Assembly (NCBI GenBank): GCA_032718475.1
Contig: JAUCBJ010007651.1
Coordinates: 1-41,636, forward strand
Source of the DNA: Nemertoderma westbladi
Lineage: Eukaryota; Xenacoelomorpha; Nemertodermatida; Nemertodermatidae
Length of the DNA stretch: 41,636 nucleotides
Reading direction: 5' to 3'
The translations under genes and the position numbers were made by a program. The stretch's first letter is position 1, and every line of letters begins with the position of its first letter. Positions 10,824 to 20,646 of the stretch are shown piece by piece. The notes beneath the pieces are model-generated. The model did no database searches, was not told where the DNA came from, and saw nothing but the letters and a program-made list of their open reading frames with translations.

Positions 10824-11055
10824 CGTCTACATAACGCACCTCATTCTCTCTCAGCCTTTCTCCCCTGGCGACATCTTCCAGTCGCTTCTCCCCAAATCTA
10901 TCCGCTTCCAACTTCTCCCACGTGATATGTGTATCCACCTCCCTGTCTACTAGATGCCGGCTGTTGTATTACACCGACTCACCCTTCAGCCCCAGGTGGT
11001 CTACCAGACCCTCGAAGGCCATCTTGAAGGCTTTTCTGTAGTTCGGAGGTGATCC
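10824..11055 (-). pseudogene. ORF remnant downstream of integrase, unit 2
   Basis: Copy of 8697-8928 with the same mid-frame stop, so that stop is older than the tandem duplication. Unrecognised. Confidence 0.35.
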
Positions 11056-11226
11056 TAATATTCTTGATTTTTATTTATTTTGTGCTATTGCCCTCATTCT
11101 AAATCTATCTTTCTGGCTACTACTTCTATGGTATATTGTGCTCTCTAGTCTCTTACTATATACTATATCTTATACATATTTATCCTCCTACCACTAATTC
11201 TTGCTACTAACGGTACTCTACGCACC

Positions 11227-11690
11227 CTCTTACTAACTAGTTCTACAACTAACTACTACTCTTACTAACCGGTACTATGTACCCTCTTACTAACTAGCTC
11301 TATAACTAACTACTACTCTTACTAATCGGTACTACGTACCCTCTTACTAACTTCCAACTCCACTAACTCTTACTAACCGGTACTACGTACCCTCTTACTA
11401 ACCTCTAACTCCCACTAACTCCTACTAACCGGTACTACGTACCCTCTTACTAACTTCTAACTCTCCCAACTATCGGTACTACGTACCCTCTTACTAACTT
11501 CTAACTCTCCCAACTATCGGTACTACATACCCTCTTACTAACTTCTAACTTGACTAACTAGCGGTACTACGTACCCTCCTACTACTTAACTAACTAGCGG
11601 TACTACGTACCCTCCTACTACTAACTAACTAGCGGTACTACGTACCCTCTTACTACTAACTTATATCTGCCTACTTACTGCGTACCTATT
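11227..11690. repeat. Tandem array with GGTACTACGTACC motifs, unit 2
   Basis: Near-identical copy of the array at 9100-9560, with the same order of unit variants, so it was duplicated as part of the 2.13-kb unit rather than expanded independently. Confidence 0.7.
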
Positions 11691-11800
11691 ATGTACTATT
11701 ATTATTATTTTTTTTTTTTTATTTTTGTGTGTGGGAAGGGCGTCTCGCCCTCAATCCCACCCCCCTCAGTCCAATACTTGGACGACTAAACTCTACTCAA

Positions 11801-12550
11801 CTAAGGTGCTCCCTCTAACAGGCAGCACTTCCCTACAGCCCTCCTGTAGGTCTTCCTATCTTTCGCTCCTATCTTGCCACCTATCCGCACTTCTACCGAT
11901 CGGACTCTTCCGTCCTCATCGGAGTAAGTGCCCACAACCCTCGCCAACCGCCACTGGTTGTTGATGATGGTATCGTCCGTGACGATCACCAGATCACCCT
12001 CCTTTAACTCTCTGTTTGTATTTCTCCATTTGCTCCTCCTATGAAGCGTGGGTAGATATTCCTCGACCCACCTCCTCCAATACTCTGCGCTTATCGCCTT
12101 AGCGACTTTCCAACTATGGCGGGAGTGTATGTCGTCTGGGTCTACACCCCGCTTGTCGATAGTTGCTGGCCTTTCCATTAGAAAATGACTGGGCGTCAGC
12201 ACATCTAATGACTCAGGGTCATCATTTTCTGGATATAACGGTCTGCTATTAATGATACCCTCATACTTTGCTAATACCGTTCTTAGTACGTCCTCTGTGA
12301 CCATGTGGGTGTTCATCAACTTCGTCATCAGACGCTTTGAACTACCCACGAGTCTCTCGACGCATCCTAGAGTATACGGAGCATACGGCGTCCTCCTCTC
12401 CCACTTCACCTGTCGTCTTCTCATGGCTGCCATGACTTCCTCCCCTTCCAGGATATTCAAGGCTTCTGCCATCTCTTACTCCGCCCCCACAAAGTTGGTT
12501 CCGTTGTCAGAATATATTACTGCGATCGTCCCACCGTTAGCAATTAGTGC
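11801..12550 (-). pseudogene. BEL/Pao integrase, core end plus C-terminal part, copy 2
   Basis: This is the longer copy of the integrase end. Beyond the 223-residue open frame (to 12472), the same frame continues upstream through one stop codon at about 12473-12475 into YSDNGTNFVGAE, the block holding the second catalytic Asp of the DDE core. It fades out near 12550, so the zinc-binding N-terminus and first catalytic Asp are missing. The Glu block (CVERLVGSSKR) and the C-terminal domain match copy 1 with a few substitutions. The element is truncated on its 5' side here and replaced by unrelated sequence. Confidence 0.85.
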
Positions 12551-13139
12551 TCAGGAGAAGATATCCAGACCAGCAGGACGAACTTTTCAGATCGTCAGGA
12601 GGACACTTTAAGACTTATTTGAAAGATTATTAGCGCGTTATGTTTATTTTATATTTGGATTGATTTAATTTGGTGGAAGTTTATTATGTATATTTACAAT
12701 ATATAAAACTTGTTGAAAGATTTGAAATTATTTGTTCAATTTGTTTTGATTTATTTTGTTCTGATTTGTTTAATTTGTTTATCTTGATAACCGAAAGCCT
12801 TTTTTGTATTTTATGCACTAAAGTTGATTGGTAAATTTGTATTTTGTATGTATGATGGCTTGTATTTACGCCGTACCTGCAATATTAAGTATGCAATAAT
12901 TAGATAGTGATTATTTTATATTTTAGGCCCTACCAGTAGATTTAGAAGTATTTGTAAATAAGTTTGTATTTCGATTGGTGAAAACAGTCTTACTTACTGT
13001 TTTCATGGAGCGGTGATGAATTATTTCACTATAGGATAGCATTTGTAGTATAACGTAAAAACTTTCGAAAATCCGACGCATTTTGATTAAGTTACAGTAA
13101 TGTAATATGCCTATTCATATCAGTATACATAAAACCCCT
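12551..13139. other. AT-rich non-coding stretch
   Basis: No ORF, terminal repeat or similarity to the rest of the window is seen. It holds several TTTGATTT-like and TTTAATTTG repeats, and the inverted pair AAAACAGT...ACTGTTTTC near 12981-13004. Confidence 0.4.
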
Positions 13140-13144
13140 AGTTA

Positions 13145-13221
13145 ATCTCGTGGCGTAGTGGTCAGATGGTTAAGGCGTTGGTTGCATTACATAGGTTACG
13201 AGTTCGAATCCCAGTCGGGGA
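13145..13221 (+). repeat. tRNA-like sequence, probable SINE head
   Basis: TGGCGTAGTGG matches a Pol III A box (TRGYNNARNGG type), and GAGTTCGAATCCC, about 45 bp downstream, matches a B box. The arrangement GTGGCGTAGTGG-n-TTAAGGCGTTGG resembles the D-arm side of serine or leucine tRNAs. The T stem and acceptor stem do not pair properly, so it is not a working tRNA. It is likely the tRNA-derived head of a short interspersed element or a decayed tRNA. Confidence 0.45.
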
Positions 13222-13264
13222 AATTTGTATTTTGGGGCAATTTATTTTCATTTCATACAAACTG

Positions 13265-13435
13265 ACAAACCAATGAGGTGTGTACAACACATGGAACGAT
13301 GAGTTGGGCCAATCATAGGGCATGGAATATCTTATTGCTCCAATGTGAGGCCATGGAATACTCTAGAAAGTTCTAGTGGATTCTATGTCCCAGATTTAGT
13401 ATATAAAGGGCTGGTTTGCCTTCGGTTATCACTTA
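13265..13435 (+). promoter_or_regulatory. Dense promoter-like cluster: three CCAAT boxes, HSE-like palindrome, TATA box
   Basis: CCAAT occurs at 13270, 13309 and 13340. CTAGAAAGTTCTAG at 13363-13376 is an inverted GAA/TTC pair like a heat-shock element. TATAAAG lies at 13402-13408. Start sites would fall near 13430. Downstream no long ORF follows, only a 25-codon one at 13734. It may be the U3 of an unrecognised LTR or a detached hsp-like promoter. Confidence 0.45.
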
Positions 13436-14340
13436 TCTTTTCTCTTGTAATATCACTTACTTCACTTGTCTCAAACTTTCGCTTAGCTAACTACTTTAGT
13501 ATTATGTTTCTTGTTGAAACTATGTTTGAAGTTTTGTAAACTGTAAATATATTTGTAAACTTCTGAACATGTTTTTCTGCATTCGTCCAACTTTGGGACA
13601 AACAAGCAACAGGAAGATGGCCGCCTAGACCGTTAGGCCGTCAGCAACGCAGGGAAAGGATGTCCACAACACGCTAGCGCCCACATTAACTTAGACCGCG
13701 CACCCCTTCGCCCTTCGAAATACTCCATTTGCCATGCAGCGCCCGCTTTATGAGGAAGGTAAGACTTTGTTTGATGCCCTTGCCCGACGTAAGACCTATA
13801 GATCAGGGTAAGCGTGACGCCGTCCTGGGACGCCGCAAATTTAGGATCAAATAACTATATTCTAGGCAGAACCCCACCAGTAGTACGAATCCCTGGGTTA
13901 CCTGTATACCTCGCAGGTGCGAATCATTGCCGTCCGTCAGTACGCGAGTACATATTAGGTACAGACAGCATATGTTCCATAATTTAGTGATTCGCAGTAC
14001 TGACCGTTTGGTACCGGTTCGCTTTGTAGAATATACATTAGTACCCCCCCCCCCCCCCCCCTGCCTGAAGTTGGTTATTTGATCAGGCAAGGAGTATTTC
14101 TGCTACCGGCACACCGCTTGGCCTAGGGAGGTTTTATTAATATCCTACCGCGCCTTGCCACATACTGATAGGTATTGCTGCTCACTACCGCAGCAACAAA
14201 GTTCTAGAATCAAATTTGTATACCAGATCAGCTAACGTACGGTAGCAATTAACCCCTATTTCTTATCTTACAACCAGAATCTGGAATTAGTGCCGATCAC
14301 GGGTGTAGTTCTAACACCGTGGTTGCCCAGTTGAGTTGTG
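13436..14340. other. Non-coding or decayed sequence with a 20-nt C run
   Basis: A short ORF at 13734-13811 (starting MQRPLYEEGKTLFDALARRK) lies about 300 bp downstream of the promoter-like cluster and could be a gag start, but it stops after 25 codons. 14043-14062 is an uninterrupted C run. GC content is higher than in the flanking repeats. Nothing else is recognisable. Confidence 0.3.
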
Positions 14341-15108
14341 GATAGGAAGGAGAGAGCTTTGACGTCATTTGTAAGTATAAAGTTCTACAAACGCGACTAG
14401 CTTATTTTAGTAGCTAGCGCATGGTATTATTTCGGTCAGAAAATCACTAAAACCTAGTGAAAAGATATACACTAAAATTGTTTTATTGTAACACACCCAC
14501 ACACACACGCCCTAAAACATATTTACCCTTAGAGTTCTACTAGTTATAGCGCATTTTAGATCACTTTAGGCAGAATATATTTATCGTACTTTCGGTATTT
14601 GTAAAATTAGGATCAGATATTTAGTTACGGCAAGAAGGAGTATTTCATTTTCGTTATTAACTGTTGTTTGCCTAGAGCAGCAGTATTGTTACATTAGGCC
14701 CGACCCTTTTAGACTGATTTCGGACAGGGGGATCAGTTATTGTTACATTTAGGCACGACCCCTTTTAGGCTGATTCAGACAGGGAGATCAGTATTGTTAT
14801 GCTAGGTCCGTAACCCACCTAGCTCGTATATAAACCATATAAATCACACCGCGGCAAGTTACTGTATTTAGGACTGTCAGCGATAGTTAGGATTCGCTGC
14901 GCGGGGATTGTTTTCCCGTGAGTTTGGTCTGTTACTGTAACTGTACATCTGCCATACCGGTTAGAGGACAGGTATCCTTTTGTCTAGTTCATAGGCATTA
15001 GACCCGCTCACGTACATAGAATAGACACCAGGCTCTGCTCCTCGCCAGTAGTAGTTTGTGTATTGTATCTGTTTGTTTAGATATCCTGGACTGGGATTTG
15101 TTGTCAGA
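14341..15108 (+). mobile_element. LTR-like promoter region with direct repeats and TATA boxes
   Basis: A cAMP-response-like TGACGTCA (about 14360) is followed by a TATAAAG. About 300 bp further on, two full units and one partial unit of about 55 bp (GTTACATTAGGC...GACAGGGGGATCAG) lie at 14680-14800. They end in TATATAAA at 14827-14834. Repeated upstream elements followed by a TATA box are typical of U3. The ends are not defined and no coding part is attached, so the LTR call is tentative. Confidence 0.4.
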
Positions 15109-15193
15109 TACTGTACGAGCCCGTTTCATTACTAGAGTCTTACAGTAAGATACATCGTTACTAGGATCTGGTAAGCGGTATACTACTGGACTT
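15109..15193. repeat. Short repeat shared with 2768-2853
   Basis: Homologous to 2768-2853 and placed at the end of the promoter-like region above. The order in both places is this block first and then the long AT-rich repeat, so the association with copies A and B may be old. Confidence 0.45.
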
Positions 15194-15272
15194 TACGGAT
15201 AGAGATATTCTATAGCTTCGTATTAGTAGATTTGTAGGCTGTAGGGTAGTCCCTACCGTAGAGGACACAACA

Positions 15273-18095
15273 TATACGGATAAAAAATTCGGACAAAAAA
15301 ATAGTACTTCCTTTTTGTAATAGAAATAGTTATTATTATTTGGTATGAATTAATAATCTAGAAGTCCATGGACAATGATATATGGAGCACTCTAATTAAT
15401 TGGGCACTCCCAGGCAAAAGGGTCCCTACTTCGCCCTGAAGACACCCCTTACAATTTTTTTCTACCAGTCCTTTTCTAGTGTTTTCAATTTTTTTTTTTT
15501 TTATTTCTAGATAAATGTATATTGGGCTATAAATTTAACTACATACGAATATAATTATTCACTAATAACTAACTATTCCATAAATTCAACTACCTAATCT
15601 ACTAGTTCTAGAAATAACGGCTGATTGAATAGAGTTTGTAAAGGTTTCTTCTCGTATTCCTCCTCTCTTTCCTCTCCTTCTTCTTCTTTTTCTAGTGTTT
15701 TCAATAATTTTTTGGAATTGGTGAATGTTCTGTGTTTTGCGAACAGTACTGTGTTTTCTGCATAACCTCTACCAAATTTTCTAAATCTAGCTAGATTTTG
15801 TTACTTTTTTTAAAATGTTCTAGAACATAATGTCTAAATAAAATACTTTAAAAATTGTGTTCTATAATAAATAAATAATTTATCTAATAATCTATAATAA
15901 ATGTCTAATAAATATATAAAAAAAAAAATAATAATAATCAAAAGAAATAGGGTTGGTGGCTCCATGACATACTAAATATAATAATATCAGACATTGATTA
16001 AGTAAGAGTAAGGACAAGTTAGATAATACCGGTAATTACTATTGATTCTTATTAAATTTAAGAAAGTTATAGTTGGAAGAAGAATGGATGGAGGGAGATA
16101 GAGAATCCCAACGAAGGCGACTCAACCCTGTTGTCTAAAATGTCTAATAAATTACTTTAAAAATTTTGTTCTATAATAAATAAATTGTTGTTCTAGAACA
16201 TTTCATAAAAAATCAATCCTATTTGTAAATTTTTTAACATTTAATATTCATTATTTTTTATGTTAACTTTGTTTCCATAAAGAATAGTCAATCAGTCAAT
16301 CAATAGCTAGCTATTCTAATCGAAAACACTATTTATAGAACTTTATATTTTCTGTGCATAAAACAAAAATATTTCATGTTAATAACACATAGCCAATATT
16401 ATTCATTAAATTGTATTTATTAAATATAAATACTCAACATAAAATACTTTAACTAGCTAATAAAAACTACTAGCGAATAATTATAATCACTAGCTACCAT
16501 GATAATTTGTATTTGTTAGGAATTGTTCTTAACGCTAATCAAATAAATCAACATAACGTATGTGCCAACATTTTCAGTTTGCTCTAAAATAAATAAAAAA
16601 ACATCTAAATCTAAATAAATAAACAGCAAAAAAACACCTTTTTTTAAATGTTCTACAACTAAAGATATTTGTTCTAGAACATTCTTTTAAAAAAATAAAT
16701 ACTATTTGTTCTAGAACATGTTTAAAAAAATAACAAAAAATAGCTAGGAAAACAACAAAAAACCTAATTAATTTAAAATGTTCTAGAACAACGATTGGCG
16801 GGGGTGTGCCCTAAACACAGTAGTACCATATGTTCTATAACATTATTAGATAGATATGTATTTCATGGTAAATGGTGTTTTTTTACTTGCTTGTAAAGGA
16901 TTTCTCGCTCCTAAACGGCTTTTAAATGTATCTCAAAAATGATTCCAAGTCCTAACACACTTCGTTTACTGGTTTAGTTTCTCTTGGTCGAGATGACTGA
17001 CTTGAAATAGCTCGCATAACACACGGTCCTACAACTGCTTATACTTTACGGACGAACGGACGTTCACAACCCTTTCAAGACAGTGCAAAAAAACTGAGAT
17101 TTCTATTTTCCAGATGTTATTAATGTCTTCCTTGGATAAAAAATAGTGTATGGTACGTAACACCATAGAAAACCCTCTGGGAAGAGGAAAAAGAGAAACC
17201 GGATGAGGGGTGCTTTGGGTCCGTTAGGAACCAAAGTATAGCATCGAAAAATAATCCCAGTCTATAGTCCTATAGTCTATAGGTTACCTTCACATAGGTC
17301 ACCTTTACTAATAGTCTTTCCTTAACAAGAATTTGTTAATACACGTTAAAGTTATAATTGAAATTGACAGGTGAACTATTTCTATTATTATTTAACATAG
17401 CTTCCCAGGTTTAATGTGTGTAAGCCAATCATATGTTTAGGCAGGCTATAATGAGAGTGATGCTCTGCCATTGGGTGGAGGTAATTGGGACAGATGCCAG
17501 GAAGATATTTCTGACTGGTGGGTTTATTGGGTGTTTGAAGCAAAGAGCAAAGGGCCGTTAAATATTGGATGGCAATGAGAAATGAGGATGTCAAGAGGTT
17601 TGGATGAGAGATGTGGATGGGAATAATATGGGAATTTATATACTGTATCTAAAGTGGTATAGTGCTGCCTACGAAGGCGTGAAAAATATATTACATAGCT
17701 GTTGGTACTTTTTGAAATTATAAAAAAAATGGGAAAACATTGAGATTTCAGGTTTAAATTGTTGCAGAATATAGTAATGACCAATAATATTAATGATATT
17801 ATAACAGTTTTACAGCTTATATTAATTTTTTTCAAAAATTACTAGCTAGTAAAAAATACACTAGCTACCACAAAAAAATATCAGCTAAGATTCTAGAACA
17901 TTCACCAATATCAAAAAAAAAAAACACTCAAAAACACAAAAAAAAGTTAAAAAAATGACAGGGGTGGTTGATTTTTGGATACTTTACCTTAGATTGTAGG
18001 ATTCAGGCTAAAAACAAAACACTGGGAACTTTAAAAATAAATAAATACCTTGATAATAATTATTGTAACTAATAGATTTGTACACTAATGAAGTT
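15273..18095. repeat. Long AT-rich non-coding repeat, copy B
   Basis: Starting at ATACGGATAAAAAATTCGG it follows copy A (4277 onward) almost base for base to about 17285. It then lacks the 6311-6795 segment of copy A and resumes at about 17310 through to 18095. It keeps the same set of TGTTCTAGAACA palindromes. It directly abuts the 5' side of the leucine-rich-repeat gene at 18169. No shared ORF. Confidence 0.75.
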
Positions 18096-18168
18096 GAAAA
18101 AGTAGTAACTTCCACTAATTGTAAAAAGGTTTGCACTAATACAGAAATTATAATATAATAAAGAAAGG

Positions 18169-19788
18169 ATGTATAAAATACCAACGATTATACTTAATCA
18201 TAATTGCCGATTATTAACATTAAGAGAAATAGGTATTGTGAATGTAACTCGGGCTTTGGCAACAGGAATAGTGAATGCAGAATGTCGGAGATGGAAACTG
18301 CAGGCAGTTCGAAATGATAATCAATGCAATGTCCTCTGTAAGTGGCTGAAAGAACTACCAAATGTCCTTCGCATTGATCTACGGAAGTTCATTCTACATG
18401 CTTATATTATGGCATTTAAACAGTTGAGGAAGAAGTTCAATAAATTATATCCGCCATATAATGCTAATAATGATATACATTTCAGGAGAATAGGGAGATG
18501 GCTTCAGAGACATGTATTGCGAAAGAAACCAACTTTGGGCGGCATTATGGAAACCTACAGAAATCTTTACCTCAATCAATGTTTTTGTACAATTGTCCCG
18601 TCAATTGATATCAATGAAGAGTTTGCCGGAGAATTTCAATACATGGCAATTGTTGTCCGTCTACTAAGTTGGCTGCCAAAAATGGCAGATGCACTGACGT
18701 CAATAGATGTGCTATATTTGTCACGAGACCAGTGGTCCCGCACACTGAATACTGTTTTTACAGGCAGATTTATATTTCCTTTGCTCGTATCTATAAAAAT
18801 TCCACACATAACTGAAGACATTCTCAAAGGTATCATATGCAGCTGCCCCAATCTCAGAGTTCTACATATTCCTTGTTCCGATGTCACCATCGACACCTCT
18901 ACACTACAGAGTCTAGCACAACTGGAAAGTTTGCAGGTGTTGAATATTCAGATGTGTGCTGAGATATCAATTGATAAAATAATTGAAATGCAAAAAATGC
19001 TGCCAAAGATCGACATTATTACATATAAATCAAGGGAGATACTTGAGAGAAACATAAGTAACTTTCGTTTCCGCTATTTCAGTGTTTTTAACAGTAATGA
19101 TACTGATCAATCTATCACTGACTACCTCAAGGAAACCGTAATTCCTCATTGCCGAGATGATATCGAAGAGCTTGTGTTTAGAGTTTATTTATATCAGGAT
19201 CTCCAATTATTCGACCAACTTAAAGCATTTCCCAACTTGTCTAGGTTGATTTTCAAAGTGAACGGTGAAATGTTTCCAGAAATTATAATGGAAACAGCTC
19301 ATAGAGGAATTACTCTCCCAAATGTCACAGAATTGTTTTTAAGTGTGTTCTTTTCTGATCCAGTCATTTTGGCTGATTTAGGCTACATATTTCCAAATGT
19401 AAAGAAATTGAAATTACACATTGAATTTCTTGAAAACCCCTCTAACAATATTATAATGAGATTTCTTCAAATGCTCCATATACAAATATATAACTACCAA
19501 AGTCTAATAATGTTACTAAGAGCTTTGCAACCATCATTAACTAAAATATCCATTATCTTTGATCTTAACTATTCCCATTTTGGTGTGCCACAACCTACCC
19601 AATCAGAAGTAAAGGAAGATATCAAGGCAATCATAGATTCTGGGACTTTTGATAATTTAGAGTCTTTCAGCTTGATTAACAGCAGCATAATATATTTTAA
19701 TGATTTATCAGCTAAGGAATTTGGGGAAATATTAGCTGATTCAGTATGGAAACGATGTAAGAAGTTGCACCATTTTATAATCATTTAA
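18169..19788 (+). CDS. Intronless leucine-rich-repeat-like protein, 539 aa
   Basis: This is the longest intact ORF in the window, 539 codons without stops or obvious splice sites. The ATG has a purine at -3 and its context is conserved in the broken copy at 26654, supporting this start. Residues 1-80 are basic and Cys-containing (AECRRWKL, NQCNVLCKWLKELPN). Residues about 220-260 and 350-450 show leucine-rich-repeat-like strands: CPNLRVLHI (225), FPNLSRLIFKV (354), LPNVTELFLSVF (382) and FPNVKKLKLHI (408). No signal peptide, membrane segment or enzyme motif is seen; an F-box is not evident. Leucine-rich repeats usually bind proteins, but the partner is unknown. It is flanked upstream by repeat copy B and downstream by an AATAAA at 19938. 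It may be a host gene or an ORF carried by a repeat family. Confidence 0.7.
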   Translation: MYKIPTIILNHNCRLLTLREIGIVNVTRALATGIVNAECRRWKLQAVRNDNQCNVLCKWLKELPNVLRIDLRKFILHAYIMAFKQLRKKFNKLYPPYNANNDIHFRRIGRWLQRHVLRKKPTLGGIMETYRNLYLNQCFCTIVPSIDINEEFAGEFQYMAIVVRLLSWLPKMADALTSIDVLYLSRDQWSRTLNTVFTGRFIFPLLVSIKIPHITEDILKGIICSCPNLRVLHIPCSDVTIDTSTLQSLAQLESLQVLNIQMCAEISIDKIIEMQKMLPKIDIITYKSREILERNISNFRFRYFSVFNSNDTDQSITDYLKETVIPHCRDDIEELVFRVYLYQDLQLFDQLKAFPNLSRLIFKVNGEMFPEIIMETAHRGITLPNVTELFLSVFFSDPVILADLGYIFPNVKKLKLHIEFLENPSNNIIMRFLQMLHIQIYNYQSLIMLLRALQPSLTKISIIFDLNYSHFGVPQPTQSEVKEDIKAIIDSGTFDNLESFSLINSSIIYFNDLSAKEFGEILADSVWKRCKKLHHFIII

Positions 19789-20646
19789 TAATCTACAGGT
19801 GGCATCTAGTGAATGGTGATGATGAAATATTTCTTTAAATGTTATAAACTTAACTGCAATAGACGTTGATTATATAACAAGATTTACTGTTTGATTAACT
19901 ATCTCTGGGGGCACTTTAATCAATAATGTAATATAATAATAAAATGTAATATAACTTTTATAATATGTATTATAACTATAAATTGGAAATTTTATCATTG
20001 AAAAAATCGAAAAGCAGTTATTGATTAATTTGACTATGTTTTTGGTTTTGGTGATGGGATTTGTAGGACACTTTCTTTGAATTAGCAAGTTGTTGTCATA
20101 TGCATACAGCAGAAGAGGTGAGATTCCAGTTCCCAAGATGAATAGTTAAAATAGCTCTGCGGTAAACCCTCCTAAACCTTCCGTGGTGCACCATTTCTTC
20201 TGGCTGACAGTCTGAACTAATGAACCTGTTTGATCAATATGGATTAAGGATATATGTAGTTGAATGAAACAACCACATATGAACTGTGTCACTACAGAGA
20301 TATATGCTCTGCTCTGTTTGCGAAGATAATATATAAGACTGTGGATAACACATAACGTAGTTGTGAAGATAATTGAAAACAGATGTAAAGGATCCTGATT
20401 CGTTAATTATAATTACTTCCCACGAATTTGGAATCCATAATAATTTAACATAGCATTTTTCAAACAATAACATTCTTCATGCGAATCAAATGCAATGTAT
20501 GTATCAAAATTTAATTCATGTGGGAAAACCATTTAAGTCAATAAACATACTACTACTACTATGCTACACACCCGGGGAATTTTAATTAATTACCACCAGG
20601 TTAGGTTTCGCTTCTTCCATTCCAAACTCCGTAAATAGTACAATGT
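19789..20646. other. Downstream region of the leucine-rich-repeat gene, non-coding
   Basis: A candidate poly(A) signal AATAAA lies at 19938-19943, about 150 bp after the stop. The rest is AT-rich without ORFs of note. TACTACTACTAC near 20545 is a short triplet run. Confidence 0.4.

Larger units (their letters stand above)
10319..12450 (-). repeat. Tandem duplication of BEL 3' region, unit 2
   Basis: Second head-to-tail copy of 8191-10318, differing by scattered substitutions and small indels in simple-sequence runs. Unit 1's hairpin at 8229-8258 (CTTGGTACA with TGTACCAAG) is broken by one substitution here. Sense transcription enters unit 2 first, so this unit keeps the longer integrase. Confidence 0.8.

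Noticed and set aside
13145-13221. Functional tRNA gene
   Set aside because: A and B boxes are present, but the T and acceptor stems do not pair.
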